Shown: positions 1 through 8,707, counted from the first letter of the stretch. The stretch: DNA of 64,000 nucleotides from Corynebacterium bovis DSM 20582 = CIP 54.80 (GCF_030408615.1 NZ_CP047187.1:2536928-2600927); one strand, 5' to 3'. Program-made: numbers and translations. The notes: generated from the letters alone by a model not told the origin.

Positions 1-1
1 C

Positions 2-76
2 GGCCAGCCGGACAGCGCTCCGGCCTACACCCCGACCCCGCTCGACGTCGCCATCATCCTCCAGGGCCGGTACTGA
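2..76 (+). CDS. 3' end of an unidentified coding sequence
   Basis: Only the last 24 codons are present, so no function can be given. The frame ends at TGA (74-76) and almost every codon ends in G or C, as in the real genes of this window, which is why it is taken as coding. The visible C-terminus reads ...TPLDVAIILQGRY. It converges on the exporter gene that follows on the minus strand. Confidence 0.4.
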   Translation, partial: GQPDSAPAYTPTPLDVAIILQGRY

Positions 77-200
77 CCCGCCCCGGTCACCGGTCCCCCG
101 CGCCGTCCCCGCAGGTCACCCCGCCCGGTCGGTCACAGGTCACCCCCCCCCGCCAGGTCACTCCCCCATCGGTCCCCCGCCCCCAGGCCCCCCGCCCCGG

Positions 201-1724
201 TCAGTCCCCCACCCGGTCGGCGTCGCGCCGGTGGTCGACGACGTCGAGCCGCAGCACGACCGTCGCGACGAGCAGCGCGACGGACACGACAGCCGCGGTG
301 ATGAACGCGACATGGATGCCGGCGCTGAGCGTCTCCCGCGGCCCGGCCCCGGGCCCGGCGGCGAGGGCCGACCCGATGCCCATGACGGCCACGAGCACGG
401 TCGCCCCGGCAGCCCCGGCGACCTGCTGGAACGTGTTGACGATGGCGCTGCCGTGGGAGGCGATCCGCTCCGGCACGGCGGCGAGCGCGTTCGACATGAG
501 CGGGGTCATGACGAGCCCCACGCCGAGGTTGAGGATGACGGTCACGCCGGTGAGGTACCAGGCGGAGGTGCTCTCCGTCATGAGGGCCAGCCCGACCATC
601 GCGACCGTCAGGCACGCCGCCCCCGGGATGATGAGCGGGCGGGTGCCCCGGACGTCGAAGGCGCGCCCGACCAGCGGACCGGTGACGGCCATGACCACCC
701 CGCCGGGCAGCGTCGTCAACCCTGTCGTGAACTGCGACAACCCCATGACATCCTGGGCGAACAGCGGCATGAGGATGATGAACCCGAAGAGCATGCCGAA
801 GGCCAGCAGGAGCAGCACGAGCGAGAGGACGAACTCGCGGATGCGCATCGGTTCGAGGTTGAGCAACGGCGACCGGCCGCCGCGGCGGAGGCGCTCCTGC
901 CGTCGGACGAACACGGCGAGCACGACGAGCCCGACGACCAGGCTCCCGACCGGCACGAACGGCGCCGCCCCCTGCGCGATCTCCCCGAGCCCGGACAGCC
1001 CGTAGAGCGCGGCGGCGAAGCCCACGGCGGAGAGCCCGACCGACGGCACGTCGAGAACCGGTCGCCCGGCCTGGCCCACGTTCTTCACGAGCACGGCCCC
1101 GACGACGAGCATGATGACGATGAGCGGCGTCATGACGCCGAAGATCCACCGCCACCCGAGGCCCTCGAGGATGAGCCCGGAGACCGTCGGCCCGAGCGCG
1201 GGCGCGGCGGCGATGACGACGGACATGAGGCCGAAGACCGAGCCGCGGCGTTCCATCGGCACGAGCTCGATGATCGTCGTCATGAGCAGCGGCATGACCA
1301 GCGCCGTGCCGACGGCCTGCACGATCCGGCCCAGGAGCAGCACCGCGAAGACGGGCGCGAACGCCGCGACGAGCGTGCCGGCGAGGAAGATCGTCAGCGC
1401 GGCGATGTACACCGCGCGGGTGCTGAACCGCTGCAGGATCCACCCGGTGAGCGGGATGACCACCGCGGTCGTCACCATGAAGCCGGTCGTGAGCCACTGG
1501 GCCGCCCCGGGGGTGACCGCGAACTGGTCCATGATGACGGGCATCGCGACGGAGAGGGTGGTCTCGTTGAGGATGACGACGAAGGCCGCCGCGACGAGGA
1601 TGCCGATGAGCAGGCGCGTGGCGGGGGGCATGGGCGGGACGTCCCCCGGGGAGGCCGGCCGGGCGGCGGGCGCCCCGGCGTCCGGGGTGGTGGTCGGGCC
1701 GCGGTCGTGGTCGGGCGTGGGCAC
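201..1724 (-). CDS. MFS drug/solute exporter, DHA2 (EmrB/QacA) type
   Basis: A 507-residue integral membrane protein predicted to act as a proton-coupled exporter. After a Pro/Ala-rich cytoplasmic tail of about 35 residues there are many hydrophobic helices, roughly 14, as expected for DHA2 members. Family features include the early loop between helices 2 and 3, the GRIVQAVG segment of helix 4, and the ALGPTVSGLI motif C-like segment in helix 5 typical of antiporters. The ATG at 1724 has a GGAGG ribosome binding site about six bases upstream. It is divergent from the alcohol dehydrogenase, with 437 bases between the two starts. The substrate cannot be told from sequence; class is confident, specificity is not. 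Confidence 0.88.
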   Translation of the reverse strand: MPTPDHDRGPTTTPDAGAPAARPASPGDVPPMPPATRLLIGILVAAAFVVILNETTLSVAMPVIMDQFAVTPGAAQWLTTGFMVTTAVVIPLTGWILQRFSTRAVYIAALTIFLAGTLVAAFAPVFAVLLLGRIVQAVGTALVMPLLMTTIIELVPMERRGSVFGLMSVVIAAAPALGPTVSGLILEGLGWRWIFGVMTPLIVIMLVVGAVLVKNVGQAGRPVLDVPSVGLSAVGFAAALYGLSGLGEIAQGAAPFVPVGSLVVGLVVLAVFVRRQERLRRGGRSPLLNLEPMRIREFVLSLVLLLLAFGMLFGFIILMPLFAQDVMGLSQFTTGLTTLPGGVVMAVTGPLVGRAFDVRGTRPLIIPGAACLTVAMVGLALMTESTSAWYLTGVTVILNLGVGLVMTPLMSNALAAVPERIASHGSAIVNTFQQVAGAAGATVLVAVMGIGSALAAGPGAGPRETLSAGIHVAFITAAVVSVALLVATVVLRLDVVDHRRDADRVGD

Positions 1725-1969
1725 TGCTGTTCCTCCGGTGGTCGGACGGTCGCGTGGGGGCCGGCCCCGGGGAACGGGGCACGCCTCCGACGGGCCGACG
1801 CGGCGTGGCCGGGAGGGGGTCCGCGGCCGTCAGAGGCTGATCCGGCACGAACCGCCAACGGTACCGGCAGCGCGGTGGGTGCTGCAATTCCGTGCACCGC
1901 GCCCGGCCCGGCCCCGCCCGCCCGGCCCACTCCCGGCCGCCCGCGCCAGCCCAGCCCCGCCCGGCCCCG

Positions 1970-2030
1970 CGGTGTGGCTAAGTTTTTTGCACGAATCAGG
2001 CCCAAAACGTGCAAAACCTTAGCCACACCG
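1970..2030. repeat. 61-bp near-perfect inverted repeat
   Basis: The arms run from about 1970 to 1993 and 2008 to 2030. They begin CGGTGTGGCTAAG and end CTTAGCCACACCG, continue inward through a T-run and GCACG, differ by one mismatch and one extra T, and leave a loop of about 14 bases. The T- and A-rich arms stand out in this GC-rich intergenic space. It lies between two divergent genes, so it is not an ordinary terminator for either. A REP-like or MITE-like element, or a large operator, are the options. Confidence 0.75.
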
Positions 2031-2161
2031 GCGGGCCACCGGTGACCCACCGGCGCACCACCGCTGGACAACCGCCGCCGACCCGCACGCCAACCCTCCC
2101 CACCCCGACCCGCGGCGACGACCCGCGGCGGCGACCCGCGCGGCCCACGTACGGTGGGGGC

Positions 2162-3226
2162 ATGGACGTTGCATGTTACGCGGCCCCGGCCGCCGGAGCC
2201 CCCCTGGAGAAGAGCACCCTCACCCGTCGTGAGCTGCGACCGGACGACTGTCTGCTCGCGATCCGCTGGGCGGGGATCTGCCACTCGGACATCCACACGG
2301 TCAACGGCGACTGGCCCCACGACAACTTCCCGATGACCCCGGGCCACGAGATCGTCGGCGAGATCCTCGAGGTCGGCCCGGAGGTCACCCGGTTCTCCCC
2401 CGGTGACGTCGTCGGCATCGGCTGCCTGGTCGACTCGTGCGGGGAGTGCACCCCGTGCTCGGAGGGGTTCGAGAACTACTGCGAGAACGGCGCGACCGGC
2501 ACGTACAACGGGGTCGACCGGCACGACGGGTCGATCACCCAGGGCGGTTACTCCACCCACATCGTGTGCCGCGAGGCCTTCCTCGTCCGCATCCCGGATC
2601 CCGGGGACGGGCTCGGCGTGGACAGCCCGCGGGTCGCGGCGATGACGCCGCTGCTGTGCGCCGGGGTGACCACCTACTCCCCCCTGCGGCACTGGAAGGT
2701 CGGGCCCGGCACGAAGGTCGCCGTCGTCGGCATGGGTGGCCTGGGGCACGTCGCGGTGAAGCTCGCCGCGGCGATGGGTGCGGAGGTCACGGTCCTCTCG
2801 CACAGCCTGTCGAAGAAGGACGACGGCCTCCGCTTCGGTGCGTCGCACTATTACGCGACGTCGGAGGACGGTTTCGAGAAGGAGCACGACTCGGAGTTCG
2901 ACCTTATCCTCAACACGGTCTCCGCGCCGCTGGAGATCTCCCGGTATGTGTCGATGCTCGCCTTCGACGGCACGCTCGTCATGCTGGGGCTGCCGCCCGG
3001 GGGCCTGCGGTTCGGGGCCGCCCAGGTCATCGGGAAGCGACGCAGTGTCGCCGGCTCCGCGATCGGCGGACTGCCGGAGACCCAGGAGATGATCGACTTC
3101 TGCGCCGAGCACGGCATCGTCGCGGAGTCGGAGGTCATCGCCGCCGACCGGATCAACGAGGCGTACGAGCGGGTCACCGCGTCGGACGTCCGCTACCGCT
3201 TCGTCATCGACGCGAAGACCTTCTGA
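2162..3226 (+). CDS. zinc-dependent NAD(P) alcohol dehydrogenase, CAD/AdhC type
   Basis: A 354-residue medium-chain dehydrogenase that oxidises alcohols or reduces aldehydes. It has the catalytic zinc region (CHSD near residue 38, then GHEIVGEI), the structural-zinc cysteine cluster (CLVDSCGECTPC and following EENYC-like segment near residues 87-105), and the nucleotide-binding GMGGLGHVAVKLA segment near residue 190. The GATGTYNG and QGGYS segments are characteristic of the cinnamyl-alcohol dehydrogenase branch, which includes mycobacterial AdhC. The ATG at 2162 follows a GGTGGGGG ribosome binding site; the open frame extends upstream to 2009 but that part runs through the inverted repeat and is not protein-like. 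Physiological substrate unknown. Confidence 0.9.
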   Translation: MDVACYAAPAAGAPLEKSTLTRRELRPDDCLLAIRWAGICHSDIHTVNGDWPHDNFPMTPGHEIVGEILEVGPEVTRFSPGDVVGIGCLVDSCGECTPCSEGFENYCENGATGTYNGVDRHDGSITQGGYSTHIVCREAFLVRIPDPGDGLGVDSPRVAAMTPLLCAGVTTYSPLRHWKVGPGTKVAVVGMGGLGHVAVKLAAAMGAEVTVLSHSLSKKDDGLRFGASHYYATSEDGFEKEHDSEFDLILNTVSAPLEISRYVSMLAFDGTLVMLGLPPGGLRFGAAQVIGKRRSVAGSAIGGLPETQEMIDFCAEHGIVAESEVIAADRINEAYERVTASDVRYRFVIDAKTF

Positions 3227-3355
3227 CCCCGCGGGCCGGTCCCCCGGCGCGCCCTGTCTCCCCGGCGCGCCCTGCCTCCCGCGGGCCGGTCCCCTCCCCC
3301 CCCCCCCGGCGCGACCGGCGTGACGGCCCCGCCGGGGTGTGCGGGCCCGCGGGCC

Positions 3356-3414
3356 CGCCGTCGCGGTCAGCTCTCCGCGGCGGCCTGCCGCGCCGTCGCG
3401 GTCAGCTCTCCGCG
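3356..3414. repeat. 24-bp direct repeat copying the thioredoxin gene tail and stop codon
   Basis: Identical 24-bp segments lie at 3356-3379 and 3391-3414, offset by 35 bases. The second contains the stop codon of the minus-strand thioredoxin gene (3402-3404); the first lies just downstream of that gene and carries the same stop triplet. Confidence 0.85.
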
Positions 3415-3782
3415 CCGCCGTTCTTCTCCGCCTCGGCGATCTGCCGGCGGACGTCCTCCATGTCCAGGGCCTCGACCTGCGCGATGACGTCGTCGAGCGC
3501 CTTCGCCGGCAGCGCCCCGGCCTCGCGGAACACGAGCACCCCGTCGCGGAAGATCATGAGCGTGGGGATGGACTGGATCTGCAGCGCGCCCGCGAGGTCC
3601 TGGTTCTCCTCGGTGTCGATCTTGCCGAAGGTGTGGTCCGGGTGGTTCTCGGCGGCCTTCTCGAAGACGGGCGCGAACCGCTTGCAGGGCCCGCACCACT
3701 CGGCCCAGAAGTCGAGCAGCGTGATGCCCTCGGCCTCGATGATCTGCTGGAAGTTCTCGCCGGTGACGGTCGTCGTGCTCAT
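3402..3782 (-). CDS. thioredoxin, canonical WCGPC
   Basis: A 126-residue cytoplasmic thiol-disulfide oxidoreductase. The thioredoxin fold is complete: FWAEWCGPC at about residues 25-33, the cis-proline segment SIPTLMIF near residue 75, and a helical acidic C-terminal extension rich in Glu and Ala. The ATG at 3782 has an AAAGGACC ribosome binding site; a longer frame extends upstream but reads as Arg/Asp-rich non-protein. It lies alone, convergent with the alcohol dehydrogenase, and is far from trxB. A -10-like TAGTGT lies near 3945 on the minus strand. A second thioredoxin with a different active site lies at 48498. Confidence 0.92.
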   Translation of the reverse strand: MSTTTVTGENFQQIIEAEGITLLDFWAEWCGPCKRFAPVFEKAAENHPDHTFGKIDTEENQDLAGALQIQSIPTLMIFRDGVLVFREAGALPAKALDDVIAQVEALDMEDVRRQIAEAEKNGGAES

Positions 3783-4115
3783 GCTGCGGTCCTTTCGTCG
3801 GTCCCCGGTGGCGGGCGTCTCCTGGCCCGACCGGTCCGGGCGGTCTGTGCCGGGGTCGTGTCCGTCGCGGTGGGAGGGGGTCGGGATCTCAGGTCCCGAC
3901 GGCACCCTCCGCGGGCGACGGCGTCCCCGCTGTACGTGACCAACACTACGGATACGGCGCGTATTCCGCCCCCGGCCCGGCGCCGCGCCCGGCCTGCTCC
4001 CGGCCGTGCCGTGCCGCGCTCCTCCGTTCCGTGCCGTGCGTCATGCCGTCCCGTGCCGCGCCGCTCTCCCCCGACCCGCGCCGCACCGCGCTCCTCCGCC
4101 CGCGGCCGCCGGGAG
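3783..4115. other. 333-bp intergenic region with CCGTGCCG-type simple repeats
   Basis: The sequence between thioredoxin and fluC holds low-complexity runs of CCGTGCCG-like words (about 3995-4075) and, on the minus strand near 3945, a plausible thioredoxin promoter. No coding frame with convincing composition is present. Confidence 0.5.
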
Positions 4116-4544
4116 TCACCCGGCCACGGCCGACCCGGCGACGAAGCCCGCCACCGCGAGCACCGCCATGAGCAGCGTCGAGACGACGGCGGCGACCACC
4201 GACCGGCGGCGCAGGAGCCGCACGACCTCGACGCTCGCGGTGGAGAACGTCGTGAACCCCCCACAGAAGCCCGTGCCGACGAGCGCCGTGAGCACGGCGG
4301 CCCCCGACCCGCCTCCCGACCCGGCGCCGGCCGTCGGCGCGAGACCCGCGGCGACGCCGACGGTCAGGCCCAGCAGGAGCGACCCCAGCGTGTTGACGAC
4401 GACGAGCGGCCACAGCACCGGCGGCGAGCACCGGGACGTGCGGGCCGCGACGGCACCGTCGACGACCGACCGGGCCGCCGCCCCGACCCCGCCCCCGACG
4501 GCGACGAGCACGACCGTCGGGACGTGCGCGAGAACCGTCAGCAT
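4116..4544 (-). CDS. crcB: fluoride channel subunit FluC/CrcB (distal gene)
   Basis: A 142-residue membrane protein of the FluC (CrcB) family, which exports fluoride as a dual-topology dimer. The N-terminal GGGVGAAAR segment, the VVNTLGSLLLG helix and the GTGFCGGFTTFSTAS segment with the pore-lining TTFST stretch are the family hallmarks; four transmembrane helices are visible. It overlaps the end of the upstream copy by seven bases, so the two are co-translated and probably form an asymmetric heterodimer, as in other Gram-positive bacteria with paired genes. GGGGGGTGGG just before the ATG may serve as ribosome binding site. Confidence 0.9.
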   Translation of the reverse strand: MLTVLAHVPTVVLVAVGGGVGAAARSVVDGAVAARTSRCSPPVLWPLVVVNTLGSLLLGLTVGVAAGLAPTAGAGSGGGSGAAVLTALVGTGFCGGFTTFSTASVEVVRLLRRRSVVAAVVSTLLMAVLAVAGFVAGSAVAG

Positions 4545-5119
4545 GTCCCACCCCCCGGCGTGGCGGCGGTGTCCGGGACGAGCCGCTCACCGGCGCGGAT
4601 CCCGGCCCACGCCGCGACGAGCCCGAGCCCGACGCTCACGGCGACGTAGGCGACCCCGACGGGCGACGGCCCCGCGACGCCCGCCGCGCCGCCCGCCGCG
4701 GACCCCGTCGTGACGGCCGCCGCGAGGGCGGAGTAGGACGTGAAGCCCCCGAGGCCGCCCGTGCCGAGGCCGAGCCGGAGGGTGCGGCGCAGGCCGGTGT
4801 CCGGGCCGGAGCGGGCGAGAACCGTCGTGAGCAGGCCGAGGAGGAGCGCCCCGACGACGTTGACGGCGAGGAGCGGGCCGAGGTCTCCCCCGCCCGGGAG
4901 CGTGGTCGCGCACCACCGGAGGACGGACCCGAGGGCACCGCCGCCCGCGACCGTCGCGACGGCGGCCGGGCGGAGGTACGGCGGGAGGGCGGCGGGCGGG
5001 GCAGCCGGCCGGTGAGTAGGCCGGTCAGCGGGCGGGTCGGCGGGACGGTCAGCGGGCCGGTCAGCGCCCGGATCAGCGGGCGGTTCTGCGCGCGGGTGTC
5101 CTGCGGAGCCGTCAGCCAT
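4538..5119 (-). CDS. crcB: fluoride channel subunit FluC/CrcB (proximal gene)
   Basis: A second FluC subunit of 193 residues. The core begins near residue 55 with GGGALGSVLRW and carries AVNVVGALLLG and GLGGFTSYSAL, where the usual TTFS is TSYS; the remainder is four hydrophobic helices. The first 50 residues are a low-complexity tail of repeated PADRPADRP-like units encoded by short tandem DNA repeats (about 4990-5090), absent from normal FluC proteins. ATG at 5119 was chosen; an in-frame GTG at 5128 is equally possible and neither has a strong ribosome binding site. No fluoride riboswitch was recognised upstream. Confidence 0.85.
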   Translation of the reverse strand: MADGSAGHPRAEPPADPGADRPADRPADPPADRPTHRPAAPPAALPPYLRPAAVATVAGGGALGSVLRWCATTLPGGGDLGPLLAVNVVGALLLGLLTTVLARSGPDTGLRRTLRLGLGTGGLGGFTSYSALAAAVTTGSAAGGAAGVAGPSPVGVAYVAVSVGLGLVAAWAGIRAGERLVPDTAATPGGGTC

Positions 5120-5373
5120 GGCGTCCACTGTAGTGGTGCCGGGGTGGCCCGGACGCAGCGCGGGAGGGGGCGCGACCGGCGCCGACGTCAGCCGTCGGGC
5201 ACCCGGCCCCGGACGTCAGACGACGCCGGCCCCGGCGTGGTGGGCGCGGGGTCGGCGTCGTCGATGCACGTCAGTGCAGTTGCGGTCGTGGTGGCGAGGG
5301 TGGTGGCGGTGCTGCGGTGGTGGTGTGGTGGTGCCGTCACGACGGCCCGGGCCGGCGGTGGCCGGCCGGGTGG

Positions 5374-5919
5374 TCAGGCGTTCTTCGTCGCGGAGATGTC
5401 GAAGTGGAGGCCGATCTTCTCCGAGACGAGGGCGCCGCCGTTGTCGAGCTTCGTCTGCCAGGTCAGGCCGAAGTCGCGGCGGTTGATCTCCGCCTTGCCC
5501 TCGAAGCCGACGCGCAGGTTGCCCCACGGGTCGGTGGCGTCGCCACCGAAGTCGAACTCGACGGTGACCGGGTTCGTCTCACCCTTGACGGTGAGGTCGC
5601 CGGTGACGGAGAGGGTGGAGTCGTCCTTGGCGGTGACCGAGGTCGAGACGAAGGTGATCTTCGGGTACTTCTCGGCGTCGAAGAAGTCCTCGCCGAGGAG
5701 GTGGCCGTCGCGGTCCTTGTTGCGGGTGTCGATGCTGTTGACGTCGATCGAGAGCTCGATCTTGGCGTCCTCGAGGTTCGGGCCGGTGGTGGCCGTGCCC
5801 TCGAAGCTGTCGAAGGAGCCGCGGACCTTGGAGATCATCGCGTGGCGGGCGACGAACTCGATCTCGGAGTGGGAGGGGTCGATGGTGTAGGTACCGGAGA
5901 AATCGTTGACGCTGCTCAT
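5374..5919 (-). CDS. YceI-family lipid-binding-like protein
   Basis: A 181-residue protein of the YceI (lipocalin-like, polyisoprenoid-binding) family. The beta-barrel pattern runs from YTIDPSHSEIEF near residue 11, through GSFDSFEG, the IDVNSIDTRN and LLGEDFFDAEKYP segments, to the C-terminal GLHFDISA strand. No signal peptide is present, so it is a cytoplasmic form as in many actinobacteria. GGAAAGG lies nine bases before the ATG. A strong promoter, TTGACA (6139-6144) with a 17-base spacer and TAGCGT (6116-6121), faces it. The divergent MarR gene is the likely regulator. Family call is firm; the ligand is unknown. Confidence 0.92.
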   Translation of the reverse strand: MSSVNDFSGTYTIDPSHSEIEFVARHAMISKVRGSFDSFEGTATTGPNLEDAKIELSIDVNSIDTRNKDRDGHLLGEDFFDAEKYPKITFVSTSVTAKDDSTLSVTGDLTVKGETNPVTVEFDFGGDATDPWGNLRVGFEGKAEINRRDFGLTWQTKLDNGGALVSEKIGLHFDISATKNA

Positions 5920-6115
5920 CGTTCACGCCTTTCCGGACGCGCTCGGCGTCCACTGTCTTCTGTGTGTGGTTTTCGCGGCGGGGCGGGACGTGGGCGTCCG
6001 GGCGGTGGCCGCCCGGTGTCACGGTCCCCGGGGCACCGGTGTCCGGGTGCCGGGGTCTCCGCCGTGCGGATCCCCGCGGATCACCGTGGTGTGCGTCACC
6101 CCGCTGACGGTGACC

Positions 6116-6156
6116 ACGCTAGACCTCCCTAGGTGATGTGTCAACTACATGTCTGA
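6116..6156. promoter_or_regulatory. yceI promoter with overlapping MarR-type operator candidate
   Basis: On the minus strand TTGACA (6139-6144), 17 bases, TAGCGT (6116-6121) form a near-consensus promoter for yceI. Overlapping it are the symmetric words ACCTccctAGGT (6123-6134) and ATGT-n7-ACAT (6136-6150), plus a repeated GATGTG. A MarR protein bound here would block both divergent genes. The promoter is seen; the operator role is inferred. Confidence 0.6.
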
Positions 6157-6173
6157 TGTGCAATACTTCGTCC

Positions 6174-6668
6174 ATGACGGAAACGACAACGGCTCCCCCC
6201 GTGACGTCCGGGACGTCATCGGTGTGGTTGAGCGACGACGAACAGCGCATCTGGCGTCAGTGGCGTTCCGCGACCACCCGGATCGACTCCGAGCTCGCAC
6301 GCCGGATGCAGAAGAACGGCAGCATCTCCATGTCCGACTACGCGGTGCTGGTCAGCCTCTCCGAGGCGGAGGACCAGCGCATGCGCGTCGTCGCCCTGGC
6401 CGACCAGCTGCAGTGGGACAGGTCCCGGCTCTCCCACCAGATCTCCCGGATGGCGCGCCGTGGGCTCATCCGACGCGAGGGCTGCCCCCGCGACGGGCGC
6501 GGCTCCTACGTCGTCATCGAGGACCTCGGCCTGGACCTCCTCGCCGCGGCCGCCCCCGGCCACGTCGCCGACGTGCGCGAACTGCTGTTCGCCCACCTCT
6601 CCGAGGAGGAGCTCGCCCAGCTCGACGCCATCACCGCGAAGCTCCAGGCCCAGTTCACCGAGGCCTGA
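6174..6668 (+). CDS. MarR-family transcriptional regulator (divergent from yceI)
   Basis: A 164-residue winged-helix regulator. The MarR core shows an N-terminal dimerisation helix (WRQWRSATTRIDSELARRM), then the DNA-binding region with MSDYAVLVSLSEAEDQRMR, LADQLQWDRSRLSHQISRM as recognition helix region, and the wing RREGCPRDGRGSYVVI. The start at 6174 (MTETT) is preferred; an in-frame GTG at 6138 and ATG at 6156 lie inside the yceI promoter. It probably represses itself and yceI, and members of this subgroup often sense oxidants or phenolics, but no ligand can be assigned. It converges on dnaB with only 24 bases between the stops. Confidence 0.88.
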   Translation: MTETTTAPPVTSGTSSVWLSDDEQRIWRQWRSATTRIDSELARRMQKNGSISMSDYAVLVSLSEAEDQRMRVVALADQLQWDRSRLSHQISRMARRGLIRREGCPRDGRGSYVVIEDLGLDLLAAAAPGHVADVRELLFAHLSEEELAQLDAITAKLQAQFTEA

Positions 6669-6692
6669 CCGGGTCCCGGGCGGGCCGGGCCC

Positions 6693-8264
6693 CTACTCGG
6701 CCGCCCCGCCCGACCCCGCCCCGAAGGCGAGGTTCGCGAACTTCGAGTAGTGCAGCTGGTGGGCGACCTGGATCGTGCCGATGGGCCCGCCACGGTGCTT
6801 CGCGAGGATGATGTCCGCCTCGCCCGCCCGCTCGTGGTCCCGGTTCTGGGCGTCCGGGCGGCTGATGAGCATGACCATGTCCGCGTCCTGCTCCAGCGAG
6901 CCGGACTCACGCAGGTCGGACACGCGCGGCTGCGCGTCCTCGCCACGGGACTCCACACCACGGTTGAGCTGCGAGATCGCGACGAGCGGCACGTCGCACT
7001 CCTTGGCCAGCAGCTTGAGCTGACGGGAGAACTCCGAGACCTCCTGCTGGCGGGACTCCACCTTGCGCCCCGAGCTCATGAGCTGCAGGTAGTCCACGAC
7101 GATGAGCGACAGGTCGTGCTGCTGCTTGAGCCGCCGGGCCTTCGCGCGGATCTCCATCATGGTGAGGTTCGGTGAGTCGTCGATGAAGATCGGGGCCTCG
7201 TCGATCTCCCCGATCCGGCGGGTGAGCTTCTCCCACTGCGCGTCGTCCATCCGCCCGCCGCGCATCGCCGACAGCGGCACCTCCGCCTCCGCGGAGAAAA
7301 TGCGCATCATGACCTCGGATTTGCTCATCTCCAGGGAGAACAGCGCGGAGGTCTTCCCCTGGTGGATCGAGCACGAGCGCATGAAGTCCAGCGCCAGCGT
7401 GGACTTACCCACACCGGGTCGCGCCGCGACGATGATCATCTGGCCGCCGCGCAGGCCGTTCGTGATGTCGTCGAGCTCATGGAACCCGGTCTTGATGCCC
7501 TGGGCGACGGACCCCTCGTGCAGCATGTCGAGCTCGTCCATCGTCGACTCGAGGAGGTCGTGCAGCGACTCGTAGTCCTGCGTCGACGCCTCGTTCGTCA
7601 CCGCGAACATCTCCTGCTGGGCGCGGTCGACGACCGACTCCAGCTCCGCCCCGTCGAGCCCCGAGTAGCCGTACTGGACGATCCGCGTACCCGCCGACAC
7701 GAGCCGGCGCAGCACCGCCTTCTCCGCGACGATGTCCGCGTAGTAGCCGACGTTCGCCGCCGTCGGCACCCGGGAGACGATGCTGTGGATGTACGGGGCG
7801 CCGCCGATGAGGTCGAGCTGCCCGTGGTTGTCCAGCCGACCGGCGAGGATGACGGGGTCGACGTCCTTGCCCTCGCCGTAGAGCTCCAGCATGACGTCGA
7901 AGATCGTCTGGTGGGCGGGGCGGTAGAAGTCCTCCGTCCGCAACCGCTCGACGACGTCGGCGATCGCGTCCTTGCTCAGCATCATGCCGCCGAGGACACC
8001 CTGCTCCGCCTCGACGTTCTGCGGCATCTCCCGGACGATCGGCCCACCGCCGGCGGCGTCCCCCGCCCGCCGGTCGCGGCCGCCCGCGGAGCCTCCACGG
8101 CCCCCGCGCGACGGGCCGGAGCCCGGTGCCCCGGCGTGCCGGCCCGGGGCGGCGGGACGCCCGGGCGCGCCCGTGACCGGCTCCGGGGGGAGGTCGTCCT
8201 CGGCCGGCGGCTCCGGCGGCAGGACGTACGGCTCCTCCGGCACGCTCGGATCGTCGAACGACAT
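6693..8264 (-). CDS. dnaB: replicative DNA helicase DnaB
   Basis: A 523-residue hexameric 5'-3' helicase of the replication fork. A Pro/Gly/Arg-rich disordered N-terminus of about 70 residues precedes the DnaB N-terminal domain (PQNVEAEQGVLGGMM). The RecA-like domain carries Walker A ARPGVGKST near residue 280, Walker B SLIVVDYLQLM, and the C-terminal LAKHRGGP segment. No intein interrupts it, although actinobacterial DnaB is a common intein host. Start 8264 (MSFDD) was chosen because AAGGAG lies seven bases upstream; an ATG at 8285 lacks such a site. Last gene of the rpsF-ssb-rplI-dnaB block, but separated from rplI by nearly 700 bases. Confidence 0.96.
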   Translation of the reverse strand: MSFDDPSVPEEPYVLPPEPPAEDDLPPEPVTGAPGRPAAPGRHAGAPGSGPSRGGRGGSAGGRDRRAGDAAGGGPIVREMPQNVEAEQGVLGGMMLSKDAIADVVERLRTEDFYRPAHQTIFDVMLELYGEGKDVDPVILAGRLDNHGQLDLIGGAPYIHSIVSRVPTAANVGYYADIVAEKAVLRRLVSAGTRIVQYGYSGLDGAELESVVDRAQQEMFAVTNEASTQDYESLHDLLESTMDELDMLHEGSVAQGIKTGFHELDDITNGLRGGQMIIVAARPGVGKSTLALDFMRSCSIHQGKTSALFSLEMSKSEVMMRIFSAEAEVPLSAMRGGRMDDAQWEKLTRRIGEIDEAPIFIDDSPNLTMMEIRAKARRLKQQHDLSLIVVDYLQLMSSGRKVESRQQEVSEFSRQLKLLAKECDVPLVAISQLNRGVESRGEDAQPRVSDLRESGSLEQDADMVMLISRPDAQNRDHERAGEADIILAKHRGGPIGTIQVAHQLHYSKFANLAFGAGSGGAAE

Positions 8265-8417
8265 CCCGGTCTCCTTCGCACTCATGGCTGTCAGCGTAGT
8301 GCAGGCACCGGACAGTGGGGAGGGCGCGTCCCCACGTCCGCGGTCCCCGTCGACCCACGTGAGCGGGTGCGCGTCCGGGGGCTGCACACCGGTCCACCCC
8401 CGCCCTGCATGGCGGAG

Positions 8418-8707
8418 TTATCCACAGGGGGTTGGGGACAAACTGTGGACACTGTGTGGAGAAATCAGTTGTCCCCAGGTCAGCCTGTGGATAACATCCG
8501 CACCCCCAGGCCCCGGACCTGCGACGTTACAGGTTTCCGCAGGTCAGAGCACTTTCTGTGAGTGGCCTGGGTATGGACCATGCAGTGGATAACGACCTTT
8601 CCGCAGCGTTCGCGCAGGCCACGGAATCGACGTTCGTATAACCGCAGGTCATGGAGTTTCCCTATCATTCACCGTCCCGTCACCCCCGGACCACCGGTTT
8701 ATCCACA
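8418..8707. promoter_or_regulatory. cluster of DnaA boxes upstream of dnaB
   Basis: Three perfect TTATCCACA boxes are present: 8418-8426 (plus), 8486-8494 (minus) and 8699-8707 (plus). A one-mismatch copy lies at 8584-8592, and TTGTCCCCA and TGTGGACA-type words fall between. The rest of the 8265-8960 gap has no gene. Possible roles are DnaA control of dnaB or a titration site. Confidence 0.7.

Noticed and set aside
231..2045. Long plus-strand frame opposite the MFS exporter
   Set aside because: Arg/Asp/Gly-rich shadow of a GC-rich gene; the minus-strand frame has a transmembrane transporter sequence and a proper ribosome binding site.
2009..2161. N-terminal extension of the alcohol dehydrogenase
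   Set aside because: The extension passes through the palindrome and reads as Thr/Pro/Arg low complexity; the ATG at 2162 has its own ribosome binding site and starts the family domain.
5129..5373. Fluoride riboswitch upstream of the fluC pair
   Set aside because: The conserved GGNGATGG-type core and pseudoknot pairing were not seen; the region is GGTGGTGGC simple sequence.
6693..8264. Intein in DnaB
   Set aside because: Walker A and the other motifs run continuously at normal spacing and no C/S...HN splice junction is present.
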